Assembly: GCF_963678635.1 (NCBI RefSeq)
Contig: NC_087063.1
Span: forward strand, 45,118,101 to 45,182,100
Direction: 5' to 3'
DNA length: 64,000 nucleotides
Source of the DNA: Symsagittifera roscoffensis
Taxonomy: Eukaryota; Xenacoelomorpha; Acoela; Convolutidae
Shown here piece after piece: positions 44,350 to 55,965 of this stretch. The translations under genes and the position numbers were made by a program. The notes beneath the pieces were generated by a model. The model was not told the origin of the DNA, did not search any database, and was given only the letters and a program-made list of their open reading frames with translations. Position 1 is the first letter of the stretch, and each line of letters opens with the position of its first letter.

Positions 44350-45779
44350 GTAAGTAATTATCTTTGTTGCGAAGTAAGTTTGTGCTGTGAAGTTTGAATT
44401 TTATATTCCTGAAAGCACTTGCGGTCGTGTGATGTTTATGAAGAGTCAAGGAACGTAGTAAAGATTTTTAGATATTGACTCTTTTTCAACTATCTGTTGG
44501 CTATCTTGAAAGGTTTTGCGATTAGCAAGCGTTATTAAATCTGAATAAAGACTTCATTCGAGGCAATCAATTTGTTGGACAAACGCTCTGGATTAATAGT
44601 TAACAGCACATAAAATCTAAGCAACATAAACGTTCTGAAAAGCTCAATTTCTTCAAAATATTAAAATATTATCTTAACACGGAATTCGCTATGGACGCTT
44701 TGTCTAACTGAACGCTATGTTTTACTTTTGTCGAGCGCAATGCTTAAGAAAGTTCTAAGCTCAACGTTTAAGAGAATGCCAAGAATGTTCTAGAATTCAG
44801 TTTCATTGCCTTAATAGCACGCCTAAAAAATTTGTTTAATTTTTTGCTAAGTAATCCAAGCTATGAAAAATACTTCGAAGTATATCAAAAATATCATTTC
44901 TTTAATAACATGCTTCAAAAACTTCTGCTTTTTTGCGACCAAATTTTCTCGAAATAACAGAATTTTAAAAGTTTCCTCGCTTTGATAGCTTGCTTACAGA
45001 AACTTGAACCAATTTGTTTTATGACTTGACTTGATCATTTCTTGTTTCATCACTTTGTTAGCTTTCTTGATGATGCAATTCCAGCTATGGAAAAAAAACG
45101 TGGAAATATTTCCAAATTCATCACTTAGATTTCTTGAAGATGCAACCCCAGCTATGAAAGCAACTTGGAAACATTTCATCACTTGAACATCGAAAATTTT
45201 GAACTATCGCCACAATTCTCTCTTTTGCGAACCGATTCACTATAAAAAGACATTAAAGATTTCAAAGATTTAGCACTTAGGATTTAACACTTAGGAAAAT
45301 TTTTCAGAACATAATCCCGCTATGAATTTTTTGAATCTTTTCGCGAACCGAGTCACGTCAGGAATTAGTTCAAAATTTTTGTAATCACCGCTTAAATTGC
45401 TCGCTGAATAAATTGCCAAAATTTTTGAATCGATTCACGGTATAGGTCATCGCTTGCTTTAAATTTCCAAGAATGAAGTATTTTGAATCGCTAGCCCAGA
45501 AATGTTAACTTTTTGCCAAGCAATCTAAGGTATAAAGTTAAATAAAAAAATTCAAAACTGTATTCAACTGAATGGTTTCCGCGCAAAATCTTTTCTTTGC
45601 TAAACAAAAGATTTGAAAAATAGTTTAAAGTTTTGTTGGCTTAGTTTTCACATCTTAGAATCCTTTTTTTTTACTGCAGGCGATTTTTATTGATGTCTTG
45701 TAGTGTTTTGATTTGCTCCTGGAACTTGTAATTTCACTTTACCTTTGTTTTTGTATATCCGTTTTAGTTGTTTTAGTCC
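44350..45779. other. Sequence downstream of exon 3b, degenerate minisatellite-like
   Basis: AT-rich, non-coding and duplicated at 47575-48700. It contains loosely repeated motifs around GCTATGAAA, TTTCATCACTT and TTTCTTGAAGATGCAA; for example, two units of about 70 bp lie at 45060-45185. No further Spen exon (second RRM) was found here. Confidence 0.5.
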
Positions 45780-46797
45780 GTTTTAGTTCAAATGAAAAGA
45801 TAAAGCTATTGAAACTTTGATTTCCCTCGGGAAAATAAATTCTGTTGGTAACAAACTATTTTGATCTGACATATCGGAAGCAAAGAAATCGACTACTTTC
45901 AGACTGAAAAATTTTCTGACTGATTGAATTGTAGGCATGGTAAGCCTACCCCACCATCTATAATTGGGTGATATAAAACTTTTTTCCTAATTTCGAGTCT
46001 GCTTGATTTTTTCAATTCTGCTTTTAATAATTCTTGGCATTTACTAACAGTATCCAAGTTAGCTGTAGTATGACGAGCCAAATGAAAAAACTTAGGGAGA
46101 AAATAAACTGACAGTGTTAATGACTTGGCCCTCAAAGATTTAATTAGTGAAATTAACCCTCGATGTTTTTGATTTTGAGAACTCAACAATAGTTCAATAT
46201 TTTCAACTCTTTGGGAAGTGTACAACAAGACACCCAGTATTTTTTTTCTTGACTGTTTTATAGTTTATAGAGTGAGAAATCAGTTATAAAAAGCACTTCA
46301 CTTTTACTTAGCACTTCACTGTTAATCATCATTTGAGTTTGTTTGCAAAATCTATCGATTAAGCGAAAAAACCTGTCATTACATCGGATTTTGTAAGGCA
46401 AGTTATGTCGTCTGCATATGAAACTAGTTTGGGGCAGAATAACGCGAAACCTTCAATTTCTTCTCTAGATTCAGTCGCTTGAACAAGGGGTTCGATAAAA
46501 ACTTCGAACAAAAATGCGGAAAGAGGGCAACCTTGTCTCACACCGCGATGAAATTTGAAGCTGGCTGATAAAAAATCATTTATCTCAATTACTGCTTTTG
46601 AATTTAAATACAGAGTTTCAATAGCTCTAGCGGAAAACTCATCAAGGTTTAACTCTTCCAAAAATTTGATGAGAAATGATCTGTCAACTCTGTCAAACGC
46701 TTTAGAAAAGTCTAACTGTACAGCACATGAACCTCGGTTAGCCAACCATTCTGGCTTAATAGCTTTTTTCAACTCTCCTATTGCTGTGTGCAGATTC
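45780..46797 (-). mobile_element. LINE copy 3: RT fragment
   Basis: Contains RT 46797-46359 (QLDFSKAFDRVDRS, GVRQGCPLSAFLF, SYADDIT) and thumb 46228-45899. The 5' side stops at GTGCAGATTCTT, where it joins ACGATATGATC, which is Spen intron sequence (compare 37092 and 43738). Endonuclease and ORF1 are missing. A short duplication, TTTACTTAGCACTTCACT, disturbs the thumb near 46305. Confidence 0.85.
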
Positions 46798-47357
46798 TTA
46801 CGATATGATCTTACCATGAGCTACTCCGAATTGAAAAAGATGGAAACCACCCATGAATTTCAGCGGTTAATGGTGCCTGCTTTATATCCCTGGTCTTAGT
46901 GGAAGGGAAATTCTATTGTTTTTGCATACTGCTTAGAGATGTGCTTGTATAAATGCGCTGTTTTCCAGTTGCCTCAATGCATTCAAGGCATTTGGTAAAC
47001 TCAGACGTAACTAATTATTTATCCAAGTAATTGCAAAGTCTGTTTTTCATACTGCGTATACAAAAATCCAAATTGATTTAGGAAAGATTATTTTGCAAAT
47101 TAACGGGATTTTAAGATTTTCATGACTAGAATCCGATGATTAAATTCCAATTACGAGTTTATTTTAGCCGTGGTACCATGTGTCTTTTTCAAGTTATAAT
47201 TTTGGATTCAAATTTATTTTCCATCAGACAGAACAATTAAGTCATCCTTATTGTTACCGAAAGGTTTGGTTTTTGCTGCTCTTTACGCTTTACATCTATC
47301 GCATTATGCAGTGTGTCACAACTGGGGTCAAAAACTAATTTGTATGTAATCGTTTAG

Positions 47358-47574
47358 CATGTACCGCGGAGGGATGGCAGCACCGCCTCAAAGAGGCTAG
47401 CCACCCTAGGAAGTTGGTGATATGGAACCTGATTTGGATTATAGACCTCCTAGACAACGATCGCTGCCACCTCCTGGACCTGGCTACGTCAAAAGTAGCA
47501 AACATAAGTGCGCGCATTACAGCTCGAGTCCTGACAGTAACGATGGAGGGTATGTCGTGCCAAATCAAAGAGTG
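47358..47574 (+). pseudogene. Spen-like exon 3b, copy with two in-frame stops
   Basis: Acceptor CGTTTAG, MYRGGMAAPPQRG, TAG at 47398-47400 and a second TAG at 47407-47409. Then MEPDLDYRPPRQRSLPPPGP and a GTAAGT donor at 47575. It sits directly downstream of LINE copy 3, without exons 1 and 2 of its own. Confidence 0.7.
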
Positions 47575-49519
47575 GTAAGTAATTATCTTTGTTGCGAAGT
47601 AAGTTTGTGCTGTGAAGTTTGAATTTTATATTCCTGAAAGCAGGTAGTGAAAACACTTGAGGTCGTGTGATGTTTATGAAGAGTCAAGGAACGTAGTAAA
47701 GATTTTTAGATATTGACTCTTTTTCAACTATCTGTTGGCTATCTTGAAAGGTTTTGCGATTAGCAAGCGTTATTAAGTCTGAATAAAGACTTCATTCGAG
47801 GCAATCAATTTGTTGGACAAACGCTCTGGATTAATAGTTAACAGCACATAAAATCTAAGCAACATAAACGTTCTGAAAAGCTCAATTTCTTCAAAATATT
47901 AAAATATTATTTTAATACGGAATTCGCTATGGACGCATTGTCTAACTGAACGCTATGTTTTACTTTTGTCGAGCGCAATGCTTAAGAAAGTTCTAAGCTC
48001 AACGCTTAAGAGAATGCCAAGAATTTTCTAGAATTCAGTTTCATTGCTTCAATGGCTCGCCTAAAAAAATTGTTTAGTTTTTTGCTAAGTAATCTAAGCT
48101 ATGAAAACTACTTCGAAATATATCAAAAATATCATTTCCTTAATCACATGCTTCAAAAACTTCTGCTTTTTTGCGACCAAATTTTCTCGAAATAACAGAA
48201 ATTTTAAAAGTTTCCTCCTCGCTTTGATAGCTTGCTTATTGAAACTTGAACCAATTTGTTCTATGACTTGACTTACACTATGAACCGATTCACTATGAAA
48301 AGACATTAAAGATTTCAAAAATTTAGCACTTAGGATTTGGCCGTAAAATTTTTCAGAACATAATCCCGCTATGAGTTTTTTGAACCGAGTGACGTCAGGA
48401 ATTAATTCAAATTTTTTTGTAATCACCGCTTAAGTTTCTCGCTGAATAAATTGTCAAATTTTTTAAATCGATTCACGGTATAGGTCATCGCTTGCTTTCA
48501 ATTTCCAAATATGAAGTAATTTGAATCGCTAGCCCAGAAATGTTAACTTTTTGCCAAGCGATCTAAGGTATAAAGTTAAATAGAGAAATTCAAAACTGTC
48601 CTCAACTGAATGGTTTCCGCGCAAAATTTTTTCTTTGCTAACCAAAAGATTTGAAAAATAGTTTATGGTGAAATGCCTTGAAGTAGTTCAAAGTTACATA
48701 GCTTGACTGAATAGCTTTTTCAAATTGATTTACAAGATGGAATTATTCAAGTTTCATTGCTTTAGTAGGCTGCTGCTTGCTCAATACAAACAACTGGTCG
48801 ATTGAATAATGGAGACGGACTTGTGAAATAAATTTAAAATACTGTTGATTGTTAAGGTACTTCTCATTAGTTGTATTAAGGTTCTTGATATTGCAGTTTT
48901 GTTTTTGGACAAGTTCAGTTGTCAGTCTATTCCTTAGGCTTTATCCAGAAGTTTCTTTAAATAGAAATGTTATTTCGCTTTCTTCGGCATTTTTGGTTTA
49001 GCAATTACCTCGTTGCATGGGACAATTGTCCTCGGCAAAAAAATCCATTCTTTGTCAGGGCGTTTCTTTCTGGAAATATTGTTTCTTAATATCAAAAATA
49101 TCATTTATAAAAGGTTATTGAAGTTAGTAAGCTTATCATTACCCTTGCGATCAGCAAAACTATTGCAATCAGGCACTAGACTTCTTTCCGTAAATAACGG
49201 TTTTCCCAGTGGTTCAAATAACATTTTCGGCCTAATAATCGTATGCTTATGTTTTGTTGGCTTAGTTTTCACATCTTAAAATCCTCTTTTTTTACTGCAG
49301 GCGATTTTTATTAATGTCTTGTAGTGTTTTGATTTGCTCCTGGAACTTGTAATTTCACTTTACCTCTGTTTTTGTATATCCATTTTAGTTGTTTGGCGTT
49401 AAACCTTTATTTCGGCCTATTTGTTATCGGCTTAGTATCAGGCGAAACACAATTTTTATGCTCATGTTTTTTCTTGGTTGTATTTTTACCTAACTCAGGT
49501 TGCTTACACTAGCCAACGT
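47575..49519. other. Non-coding duplicate and filler before LINE copy 4
   Basis: 47575-48700 repeats 44350-45610 with small differences. 48700-49170 is AT-rich with no supported gene. 49178-49519 repeats 38330-38810. A minus-strand frame at 48094-48426 lies in repeated DNA and shows no motif, so I do not call it. Confidence 0.5.
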
Positions 49520-51973
49520 AAAAGTACGACAATTTTTTTTCTGAGGGAGAAAAAAAACTGACAGTGTTAATGACTTGGCCCTCAAAGATTTAATTAGTGA
49601 AATTAACCCTCGATGTTTTTGATTTTGAGAACTCAAGAATAGTTCAATATTTTCAACTCTTTGGAAAGTGTTCAACAAGACACCCAGTATTTTTTTTCCT
49701 TGACTGTTTTATAGGGTGAGAAATCAGTTATAAAAAGCACTTCACTTTTACTTATGTTAATCATCATTTGAGTTTGTTTGCAAAATCTATCGATTAAGCG
49801 AAAAAACCGGTCATTACATCGGATTTTGTAAGGCAAGTTATGTTGTCTGCATATGAAACTAGTTTAGGGCAGAATAACGCGAAACCTTCAATTTCTTCTC
49901 TAAATTCAGTTGCTTGAACAAGGGGTTCGATAAAAACTTCGAACAAAAATGCGGAAAGAGGGCAACCTTGCCTCACACCGCGATGAAATTTGAAGCTGGC
50001 TGATAAAAAATAATTTATCTCAATTACTGTTTTTTAGTTTAAATACAGAGCTTCAATAGCTCTAGCGGAAAACTCATCAAGGTTTAACCCTTTTCAAAAT
50101 TTTGATGAGAAGTGATCTGTCAACTCTGTCAAATGCTTTAGAAAAGTCTAACTTTACAGCACATGAACCTCGGTTAGCCAATCGTTCTGGCGTAATAGCT
50201 TTTTTCAACTTTCCTATTGCTGTGTGCAGATTCTTCCAGGCAAATACGCGTGCTGATGGTTTTTAAAACTTTGCAGACTACATTGGCAAAAATTTTCGCT
50301 TCAGTATTCATGAGATTGATCGTACAAAAATTTTGAACCACTATGGCATTTTCAGATTTCGGGAGCAGTTTGATTTTTGCTAAATAAAAACTGTTTGAGT
50401 GTTTTCCACCATGAACAAAATGATTGAAAACTTTAGCTAAATTTAAACAAAAACTCATCCGTGAAAGTATTATATATCCGAGATATAAGGGCATCTGGTC
50501 CAGGCGAGCTTTTCAATTTCAGTCTGTGTATAGCCAAGTGAATTTCATCGTCTGTAAAAAAATTATAGCCATCATACTCATTATTTTCGAGTTTATTTTT
50601 TGATAAAAACGTCATTAGTTGTTGATCAGAGTCTGTTGTAAAACTATTTGAAAAAATATTTGAAAAAATTTTTCAGGTCCATTGACAACAAAATTTGGGC
50701 ACACCCTCAAATGTATAGCTGAGAAATTTCTGAAATTTTCGAAAATCTGAATAATCTTTTTCCTTGGAAACTTTCTGAAGATGTTCTAGCACCAAATGAT
50801 ATTTTTCAATCAAACTCGGGTTCGGATTTTTCCGCTGTGAATGCAAACTCTGAGATTATTTTCGTGATACTTCAATATATTTAGTTCTTTCTGATCTACA
50901 CGCTTTTTGTTCTCTTGAATAAACTTCAGAAGGTCACGAAAATTATGCTTAGAGTTTTCGTAACTACTTGGTGATTCATTTTGAAAATAGTTTTTTAGAA
51001 CTTCACGAATTAAGCTGGCGTTGTTTTTTAAAGTTTCTCCATTCAATTTCCAGTAACTAGGATCGCGCTGATACAAGTTAGATGGCTTAGCAAAAACATG
51101 TAAGAGCAAAAGATCAGAGATTGATATTTGAGTGCTTTGCCTAGAGTCATACTCTGTTTCGAAATTCAAAAAAACATAATCTATGCGCGCAAAAGATTTA
51201 TGTTGTTTGTCATAATGTGTAAAATCACCAAAAATCATTCTTGAGTGCGAAATCAACAAAACCAAAACAATCAAGAATTTGTTCTTTGAGTTGGGTAAAT
51301 CGTTTGATACGTGCATCATTTAACTGAAGTTTTGAAAAACAGTTAATATGATCATAACTCAGCGCATTAAAATCAACCGTCATGATAATTTCCAATTTTT
51401 TGGTTAAAAATCTGATGCTTAACTTCATGGAATTCAAAATTGCTTGGACGGAGTTTGGGTTTGCATAAACGTTGATAACAAACCAATCAAGTTTGAGGAA
51501 TATTAACAATTGAAAACCTGTACTTGAAGCAACTTTTTTTGCACGACTCAAGTTTGATAACTATAACGTTAAAAAACACCAGAATTTTTTGAGCCCTGTA
51601 CGAAATCAAACAAAACACTATATTTATCCAGTAAACTCCTATGTATATTGGTAACTTTTGATGTTTTTGCTTCCTGAATGCACAAAATGAAACTGGACGT
51701 TTTTTTAAATGCTTGGCATTTTTTGATAAGTGAGTGTAATTTTAGATTTCTTATGCTAAAAATGTTAAAGGAAAAGCTGTCTGGTTTTCCGCAAATAGAA
51801 TATTTGCTAAAACTTCCCTCCAACCAAATCTTCTCCGTAGTTTTTAGATTTCATTTCAGGCCCTTTCTACCGTGATGAAACTGACCAATAGGTTGAAATT
51901 TCAAGCTCTCTTTTTGTAAGCACTCTTCCGTCAGAGGAACATTTCCGTTTGTTATTTTCGATATTCAAATTGT
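49520..51973 (-). mobile_element. LINE copy 4: RT and endonuclease, cut by an LTR
   Basis: Endonuclease pieces lie at 51823-50810 in three frames (CIQEAK, VINVYANP, VDFNALSYD, ARIDYVF). The final SDH is SDL at about 51110, so the catalytic His is lost. RT pieces are at 50615-49794 (LKSSPGPDAL, GQGCPLS equivalent MRQGCPLSAFLF) and the YADD box reads YADN. The 5' side matches LINE copy 1 up to ATATTCAAATTGT (51973), where TGTAACAGTCGCC begins. An LTR-type sequence therefore interrupts ORF1. Confidence 0.85.
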
Positions 51974-52671
51974 TGTAACAGTCGCCCACTTGGCTGGTCA
52001 CCTCTTCCAGTCAAGTCTCCTAGCGGTTCAGCTCAATCCTTGTGAACCACTTTCCCACTCGGTTGGTCACCTCTTCCAGTCAAGTCTCCTAGTGGTTCGG
52101 CTCAATCCTTTTCAACCACTTTCCCACTCGGCTGGTCACCTCTTGCAGTCAAGTCTCCTAGTTGTCCAGCTAAGTTGCAAGCTATCTGAAAACCCTTAAC
52201 AACGCCCCCACTTGGGCACCTTATTGAGGTCACTGGTTTAGATTGCTAGGTTGATCGAAATGATCGGTCTTATAAAACAGTATGGGTATACTATTTAATT
52301 AATATAAAGGTTTGATCCAACTAATCTGGCGTCAAAGTCACTGTCTTTTTTGTTTTATGGTTTTTGTTCCTTTTTATATTGTTTTTTCTTGTTTTTGTTT
52401 CGCTTTTGTCTTTTTGCTCGTGTTTTTTGTCCCCCTAGTTACCACCCCCCCCCCCTTACTCGGTTAGCTAAGCCTCGTTCGGAGAGCGTACCAGGAAGTT
52501 TTCTCAAGTTTTCTTAAAAAGCTATCACGGTACAACCGGAAGTTTTACACGTTCCCGCTGAACCGTACCACCGGTACTGTAGAATGGGCATGTAGCCCGG
52601 AGCTGTGTCAAGTGGGTTCGACTCCGTAGTCATGATGTCGTAAAACACCCAGGAGCGCCATAAAAACAATA
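51974..52671 (-). repeat. LTR-like terminal fragment
   Basis: Begins TGTAACAGTCGCCCACTT, almost the same as the start of the next block at 52672 (TGTAACAGTCGCCTACTT). Read on the minus strand this ends ..GGGCGACTGTTACA, like the LTR ends of the 20-29 kb array. It contains three 69-bp direct repeats and an 11-C run (52445-52455). I take it as part of an LTR of the same family, possibly a nested or partial unit. Confidence 0.5.
51992..52175. repeat. 69-bp tandem repeat, about 2.7 copies
   Basis: Units start at 51992, 52061 and 52130 with GGCTGGTCACCTCTTCCAGT, then CAAGTCTCCTAG, and end TTTCCCACTCG. The period is 69 bp, so a 69-codon plus-strand frame stays open by chance of period. No promoter or protein role is evident. 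Confidence 0.9.
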
Positions 52672-53943
52672 TGTAACAGTCGCCTACTTCGGTCACATAT
52701 GAGGCTTAAGAAAAATAGGCTCTATAACCATTGACTCAAGAGTCAGGGACACTATCTTTTGTGTTTTTCTACCTCAAAAACGGTCGGAGTCAATTCGGTT
52801 CACTTGCGACAAGAGACTAGAACCCGTTACAGCTTAAAGGCCACTACCAAAATACCCCCCCCCCCCCCCACTCTAGAAAATAAGAACGTCCCGATACTTA
52901 GGTCTCAAAATACCCAAAATACACGAACGCCGTTAAAAACAGGGTCCGAACAATCCGTTAAGTTACTTTTTATTGGACAGCGTAACTTTGATCCATTTCA
53001 GATGGATCAACCTACAACTCGCCTTACCTCAACATACTTATCATAAAATGCACTCGGGAAAATTAAATTAGGTACTTACATAGCAGCACACTTGAGAAAC
53101 AGAGTAATTAAGCTAATTAAAAACTCTAGCATGAATATAATTGAATATAACTCGAGAAGTTTTCTAACAATGAGTTCCAATCAAAGGAAATGAGTTTTAA
53201 CTTGAGAATGTAGTTTTGGATCTGAACCATTGGGAGACTTCAGTTGTCTGCCTTTCCATTGAAGGTTCACTCTGGTTCAGTTGAGTTTCGATTTGCTCTT
53301 GTGATTGTTCTGTCTCCTATATCAGATAGGACAGCTCTACTCTCGTTTTCTTTGACGGAAATTGCAAATAGCAATTTCCCACTGTCTTTATTTGACAACT
53401 TTCCCGCAATTGTAATTCGGTTGTTCTGTTTTTTATATTTGATGTTTTCAGTTGTCGCGAAAAAACTGAGCATGATTCATTCGAATTTTTGAAAAATTAA
53501 ACTTCATTCCAAAACCACGTGTTTCGTGTTCCTCAAGATCAAACTTCCAGATATGACCGACTGGCACATACTCCCCGGACTCAAGATCGATGTCCACATC
53601 GCGTGCTGCTGTCTGTCAGTGAATCCCCAGAAAACCCGAGTGTTGCTCAAGATACAGTGCCAGTGGTCATTTACAGAAGTTTGCAGCAGACTCAAGTTTG
53701 TCTACACCCAAAATTCACAACCAAGTAAAATTTTCACACTATCGCTAAACAGCAATCAAAATCTGCACACACCTGCACCTTTGAATTTTCGCTTTCTAAG
53801 CTAGTAATTTAAAATGTCTTTTGTCCTATTCAATCAAAAATTGTCATGCAGCATTTTGATTTATATAATAGATATAACATATTAATAACAATATCTCATT
53901 TGTTAAAATTTCTTTTTCGTGTACCTAGCTTTCATCCAAGTTC
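52672..53943 (-). repeat. Candidate 3' LTR of the 54-64 kb element
   Basis: The left edge TGTAACAGTCGCC (minus-strand end GGCGACTGTTACA) matches the LTR termini of the plus-strand array. The right edge is inferred at ..CAAGTTCA, just left of a pyrimidine tract, CCCCTCTCCTTCCCTCTC (53954-53971), which would be a polypurine tract on the minus strand. The resulting length, about 1270 bp, is close to the 1255-bp array LTRs. It includes a 15-C run (52855-52869). Overall sequence similarity to the array LTRs is not obvious by eye. Confidence 0.4.
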
Positions 53944-54121
53944 ACCCTCGAGCCCCTCTCCTTCCCTCTCAAGACTCAAGACTCTAGAATTCCCCATTGA
54001 GCCCCTGCTCATCTCGCGTTCTTCGCCTTCGAGGTACCAGACCCAGACGTATTTGACACCGTGATCTGCTTCAACAGTGCCTCTTCGTCATCGGAGCTAA
54101 TCATGATCTCTTCCCAGGCTT

Positions 54122-55150
54122 TCAGCTCTTCATAGGACCGCTTTGCTCCTGCAATCTCTTTGCTTGGTTGGGCCAACTCTTCACCCTCGACTCTCCGTTC
54201 AAACAGAAGGAATTGTGAAGACTCAGGCTCACGTTCTTTGCCAAGTCTTCCTCTAGTATCGACTCTCTCGCCTTGGTATTGTTTCTTGACACTCTACCAA
54301 CTCTTTTCCACCCCATCGTGATCGCATTTCGATGGGTCAGCAGAGGTCTCTTGAAAGCCTCCGGTCCTATCTCGGCCTGGAACTGTCGATATTCCTTTTG
54401 ATACTTCCTCATGTGATCCTTCGTTACCATGTATAACCAGGATGTCAACGTCGCTCGAAACCAAGGAAAAAACCTTATGCGGCTCCATACGTGTCTGACT
54501 TCCATTGGTATGGCAAATACCTTGCATGCAGTCTCAAACAACTCAAGTCTCCTGCTGTATTCTATCGCGTATATCGACTTCGCCGTTGGAGTCTTCGACT
54601 CCCGATACTTCGTTACATTTTCTTCAATCCATCGTAGAGCCAGCATCGTGCTCACCACCAAGATGGTCACCTTCTGCTGATGATCGGGCAGTCTTAACGA
54701 CCGAATTTCTTCCACATCCCAGATCAGGCAGAGGTTTGAGTGATTCGGGTACCACACTGTTTGTGCCAGACAGTGGCATTGACATTCCCCATGGGTGAGG
54801 TCAATACTCCTAAGGTTGCGCTCTCCCGAGGCTTCTAGGAGAGGCTCAAGTTCCATTATCTTCTCGTGTATTGCGTCGTTCTCCTCCATGTTTGGAGCAC
54901 CACCCATAGGTTTCCCGATCACGTTTTGTCTCTCATGGTCACTTGTTATTTCACTTTCCAAACCCAAAAGTTCTTCCCCCCAGATTTCACTCAAGTCATC
55001 CCTCTGTTCTCTCGGCACTGTCCCTCGGATTTTCCTCAACAACCTGTGTGAGTGATGCGACATCCGAGCCAGTCTTACACACTTGGGCACTGAGAAGGCC
55101 TTGTCTATTAATACCCTTTGGCTGGATACCTCCACCATCGCCATGTGCAA
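54122..55150 (-). CDS. Unrecognised C-terminal domain protein of the SGNH element
   Basis: The frame is open for 342 codons; the first ATG is at 55144, so the true start, or a join to the upstream frame, is uncertain. Landmarks are AFSVPKC at residues 18-24, EPLLEASG at 102-109, the CQCHC cluster at 123-127 and LIWD at 142-145, followed by a basic C-terminal half with THRNAITMGWKR. The decayed plus-strand copy at 18160-19267 has the same series, where it follows a Ty3/gypsy RT. I recognise no family. The Cys/His cluster might bind metal. It is the last coding unit before the candidate LTR, in line with its terminal position in the other element. Confidence 0.6.
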   Translation of the reverse strand: MHMAMVEVSSQRVLIDKAFSVPKCVRLARMSHHSHRLLRKIRGTVPREQRDDLSEIWGEELLGLESEITSDHERQNVIGKPMGGAPNMEENDAIHEKIMELEPLLEASGERNLRSIDLTHGECQCHCLAQTVWYPNHSNLCLIWDVEEIRSLRLPDHQQKVTILVVSTMLALRWIEENVTKYRESKTPTAKSIYAIEYSRRLELFETACKVFAIPMEVRHVWSRIRFFPWFRATLTSWLYMVTKDHMRKYQKEYRQFQAEIGPEAFKRPLLTHRNAITMGWKRVGRVSRNNTKARESILEEDLAKNVSLSLHNSFCLNGESRVKSWPNQAKRLQEQSGPMKS

Positions 55151-55191
55151 TGGATAGTGGCTGCCTTATAGGTTGGCCATCACTGACCCCA

Positions 55192-55965
55192 CTAAGGACT
55201 TATATTTAGAGACAGACCATAGGCTTCGCTCATGGGAAATCCCATTTCCGCTTCAAGTCCAACCTTCCAGCTCTTGATGTGTTTTTGGATTACCTGCAAC
55301 ACCCCGGGCCATGACTCCACACTCAACGCGGTCACCAAGTGGTGTTCTGACTCTAGCCTCTCCAGTGACTGGAGACTGCACATTCTCGAGAAGAATACCA
55401 GAGCTGTTGCTATGTTCACCGTGGTACTCGCGTAACACTCAGCCACTATCTGTACTTCACTCTTCTCCCTCTCGGTGATGTCTTCAAACCAGGTGACTAG
55501 ATCTTCTTTTTGGAAGGACTGTATCCTAACGCATGACCGTCCATCACAGGTGTGCTCGCCATTTCCACACGTCGAGTCAAGACAACTGCCCGGCTCCATT
55601 TTCTTCACCGACCCTAGTTTACTCGTCGCTTCGCTTGACTCCTTCGCCTGAGGCAAGATCAGTTTGTGCACTATACTCAATGTCACCAGATCTTCGTCCT
55701 CCGCCGGTGCTAATCTCACTCGCTCCGTGACTTCCTCGATCAGGCTCGTATGGGGATGTGGACACCAGGAGGGCCTCAGCAATTTCCACACCACTCCCAG
55801 ATTCGTGACCAACATGCCATTCCCATTACCCATCTTCAGCTCGACTCTTTTACTTGAGCGCGGCACACTAATCACCTCTGGTGCTTTCTCGATAATCAAG
55901 CCCAAGCTCGGTCTCTCTCTCTCTCTCTCTCTACAGTGTCTATTTCGACTATCTTCTTTGTCCAA
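55192..55965 (-). CDS. Unrecognised domain, probably a continuation of the 646-codon frame
   Basis: A 257-codon frame whose beginning overlaps the end of the 55896-57836 frame inside a (CT)n run (55912-55932). Both frames read an Arg/Glu dipeptide repeat there, then diverge. The simplest reading is that slippage in the dinucleotide run split one longer protein. The body has a Cys-rich stretch (CGNGEHTCDGRSC) and a possible amphipathic segment, KSEVQIVAECYASTTVNIAT. No known domain was recognised. It stops 40 bases before the next frame. Confidence 0.55.
   Translation of the reverse strand: MDKEDSRNRHCRERERERPSLGLIIEKAPEVISVPRSSKRVELKMGNGNGMLVTNLGVVWKLLRPSWCPHPHTSLIEEVTERVRLAPAEDEDLVTLSIVHKLILPQAKESSEATSKLGSVKKMEPGSCLDSTCGNGEHTCDGRSCVRIQSFQKEDLVTWFEDITEREKSEVQIVAECYASTTVNIATALVFFSRMCSLQSLERLESEHHLVTALSVESWPGVLQVIQKHIKSWKVGLEAEMGFPMSEAYGLSLNISP

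Noticed and set aside
48094-48426. 110-codon minus-strand frame
   Set aside because: It lies in duplicated non-coding sequence, and the sister copy at 44870-45200 does not keep the frame.
52590-52640. tRNA-like GGGTTCGACTCC
   Set aside because: The flanking five bases do not pair as a T-stem, and no A-box or acceptor stem is present.
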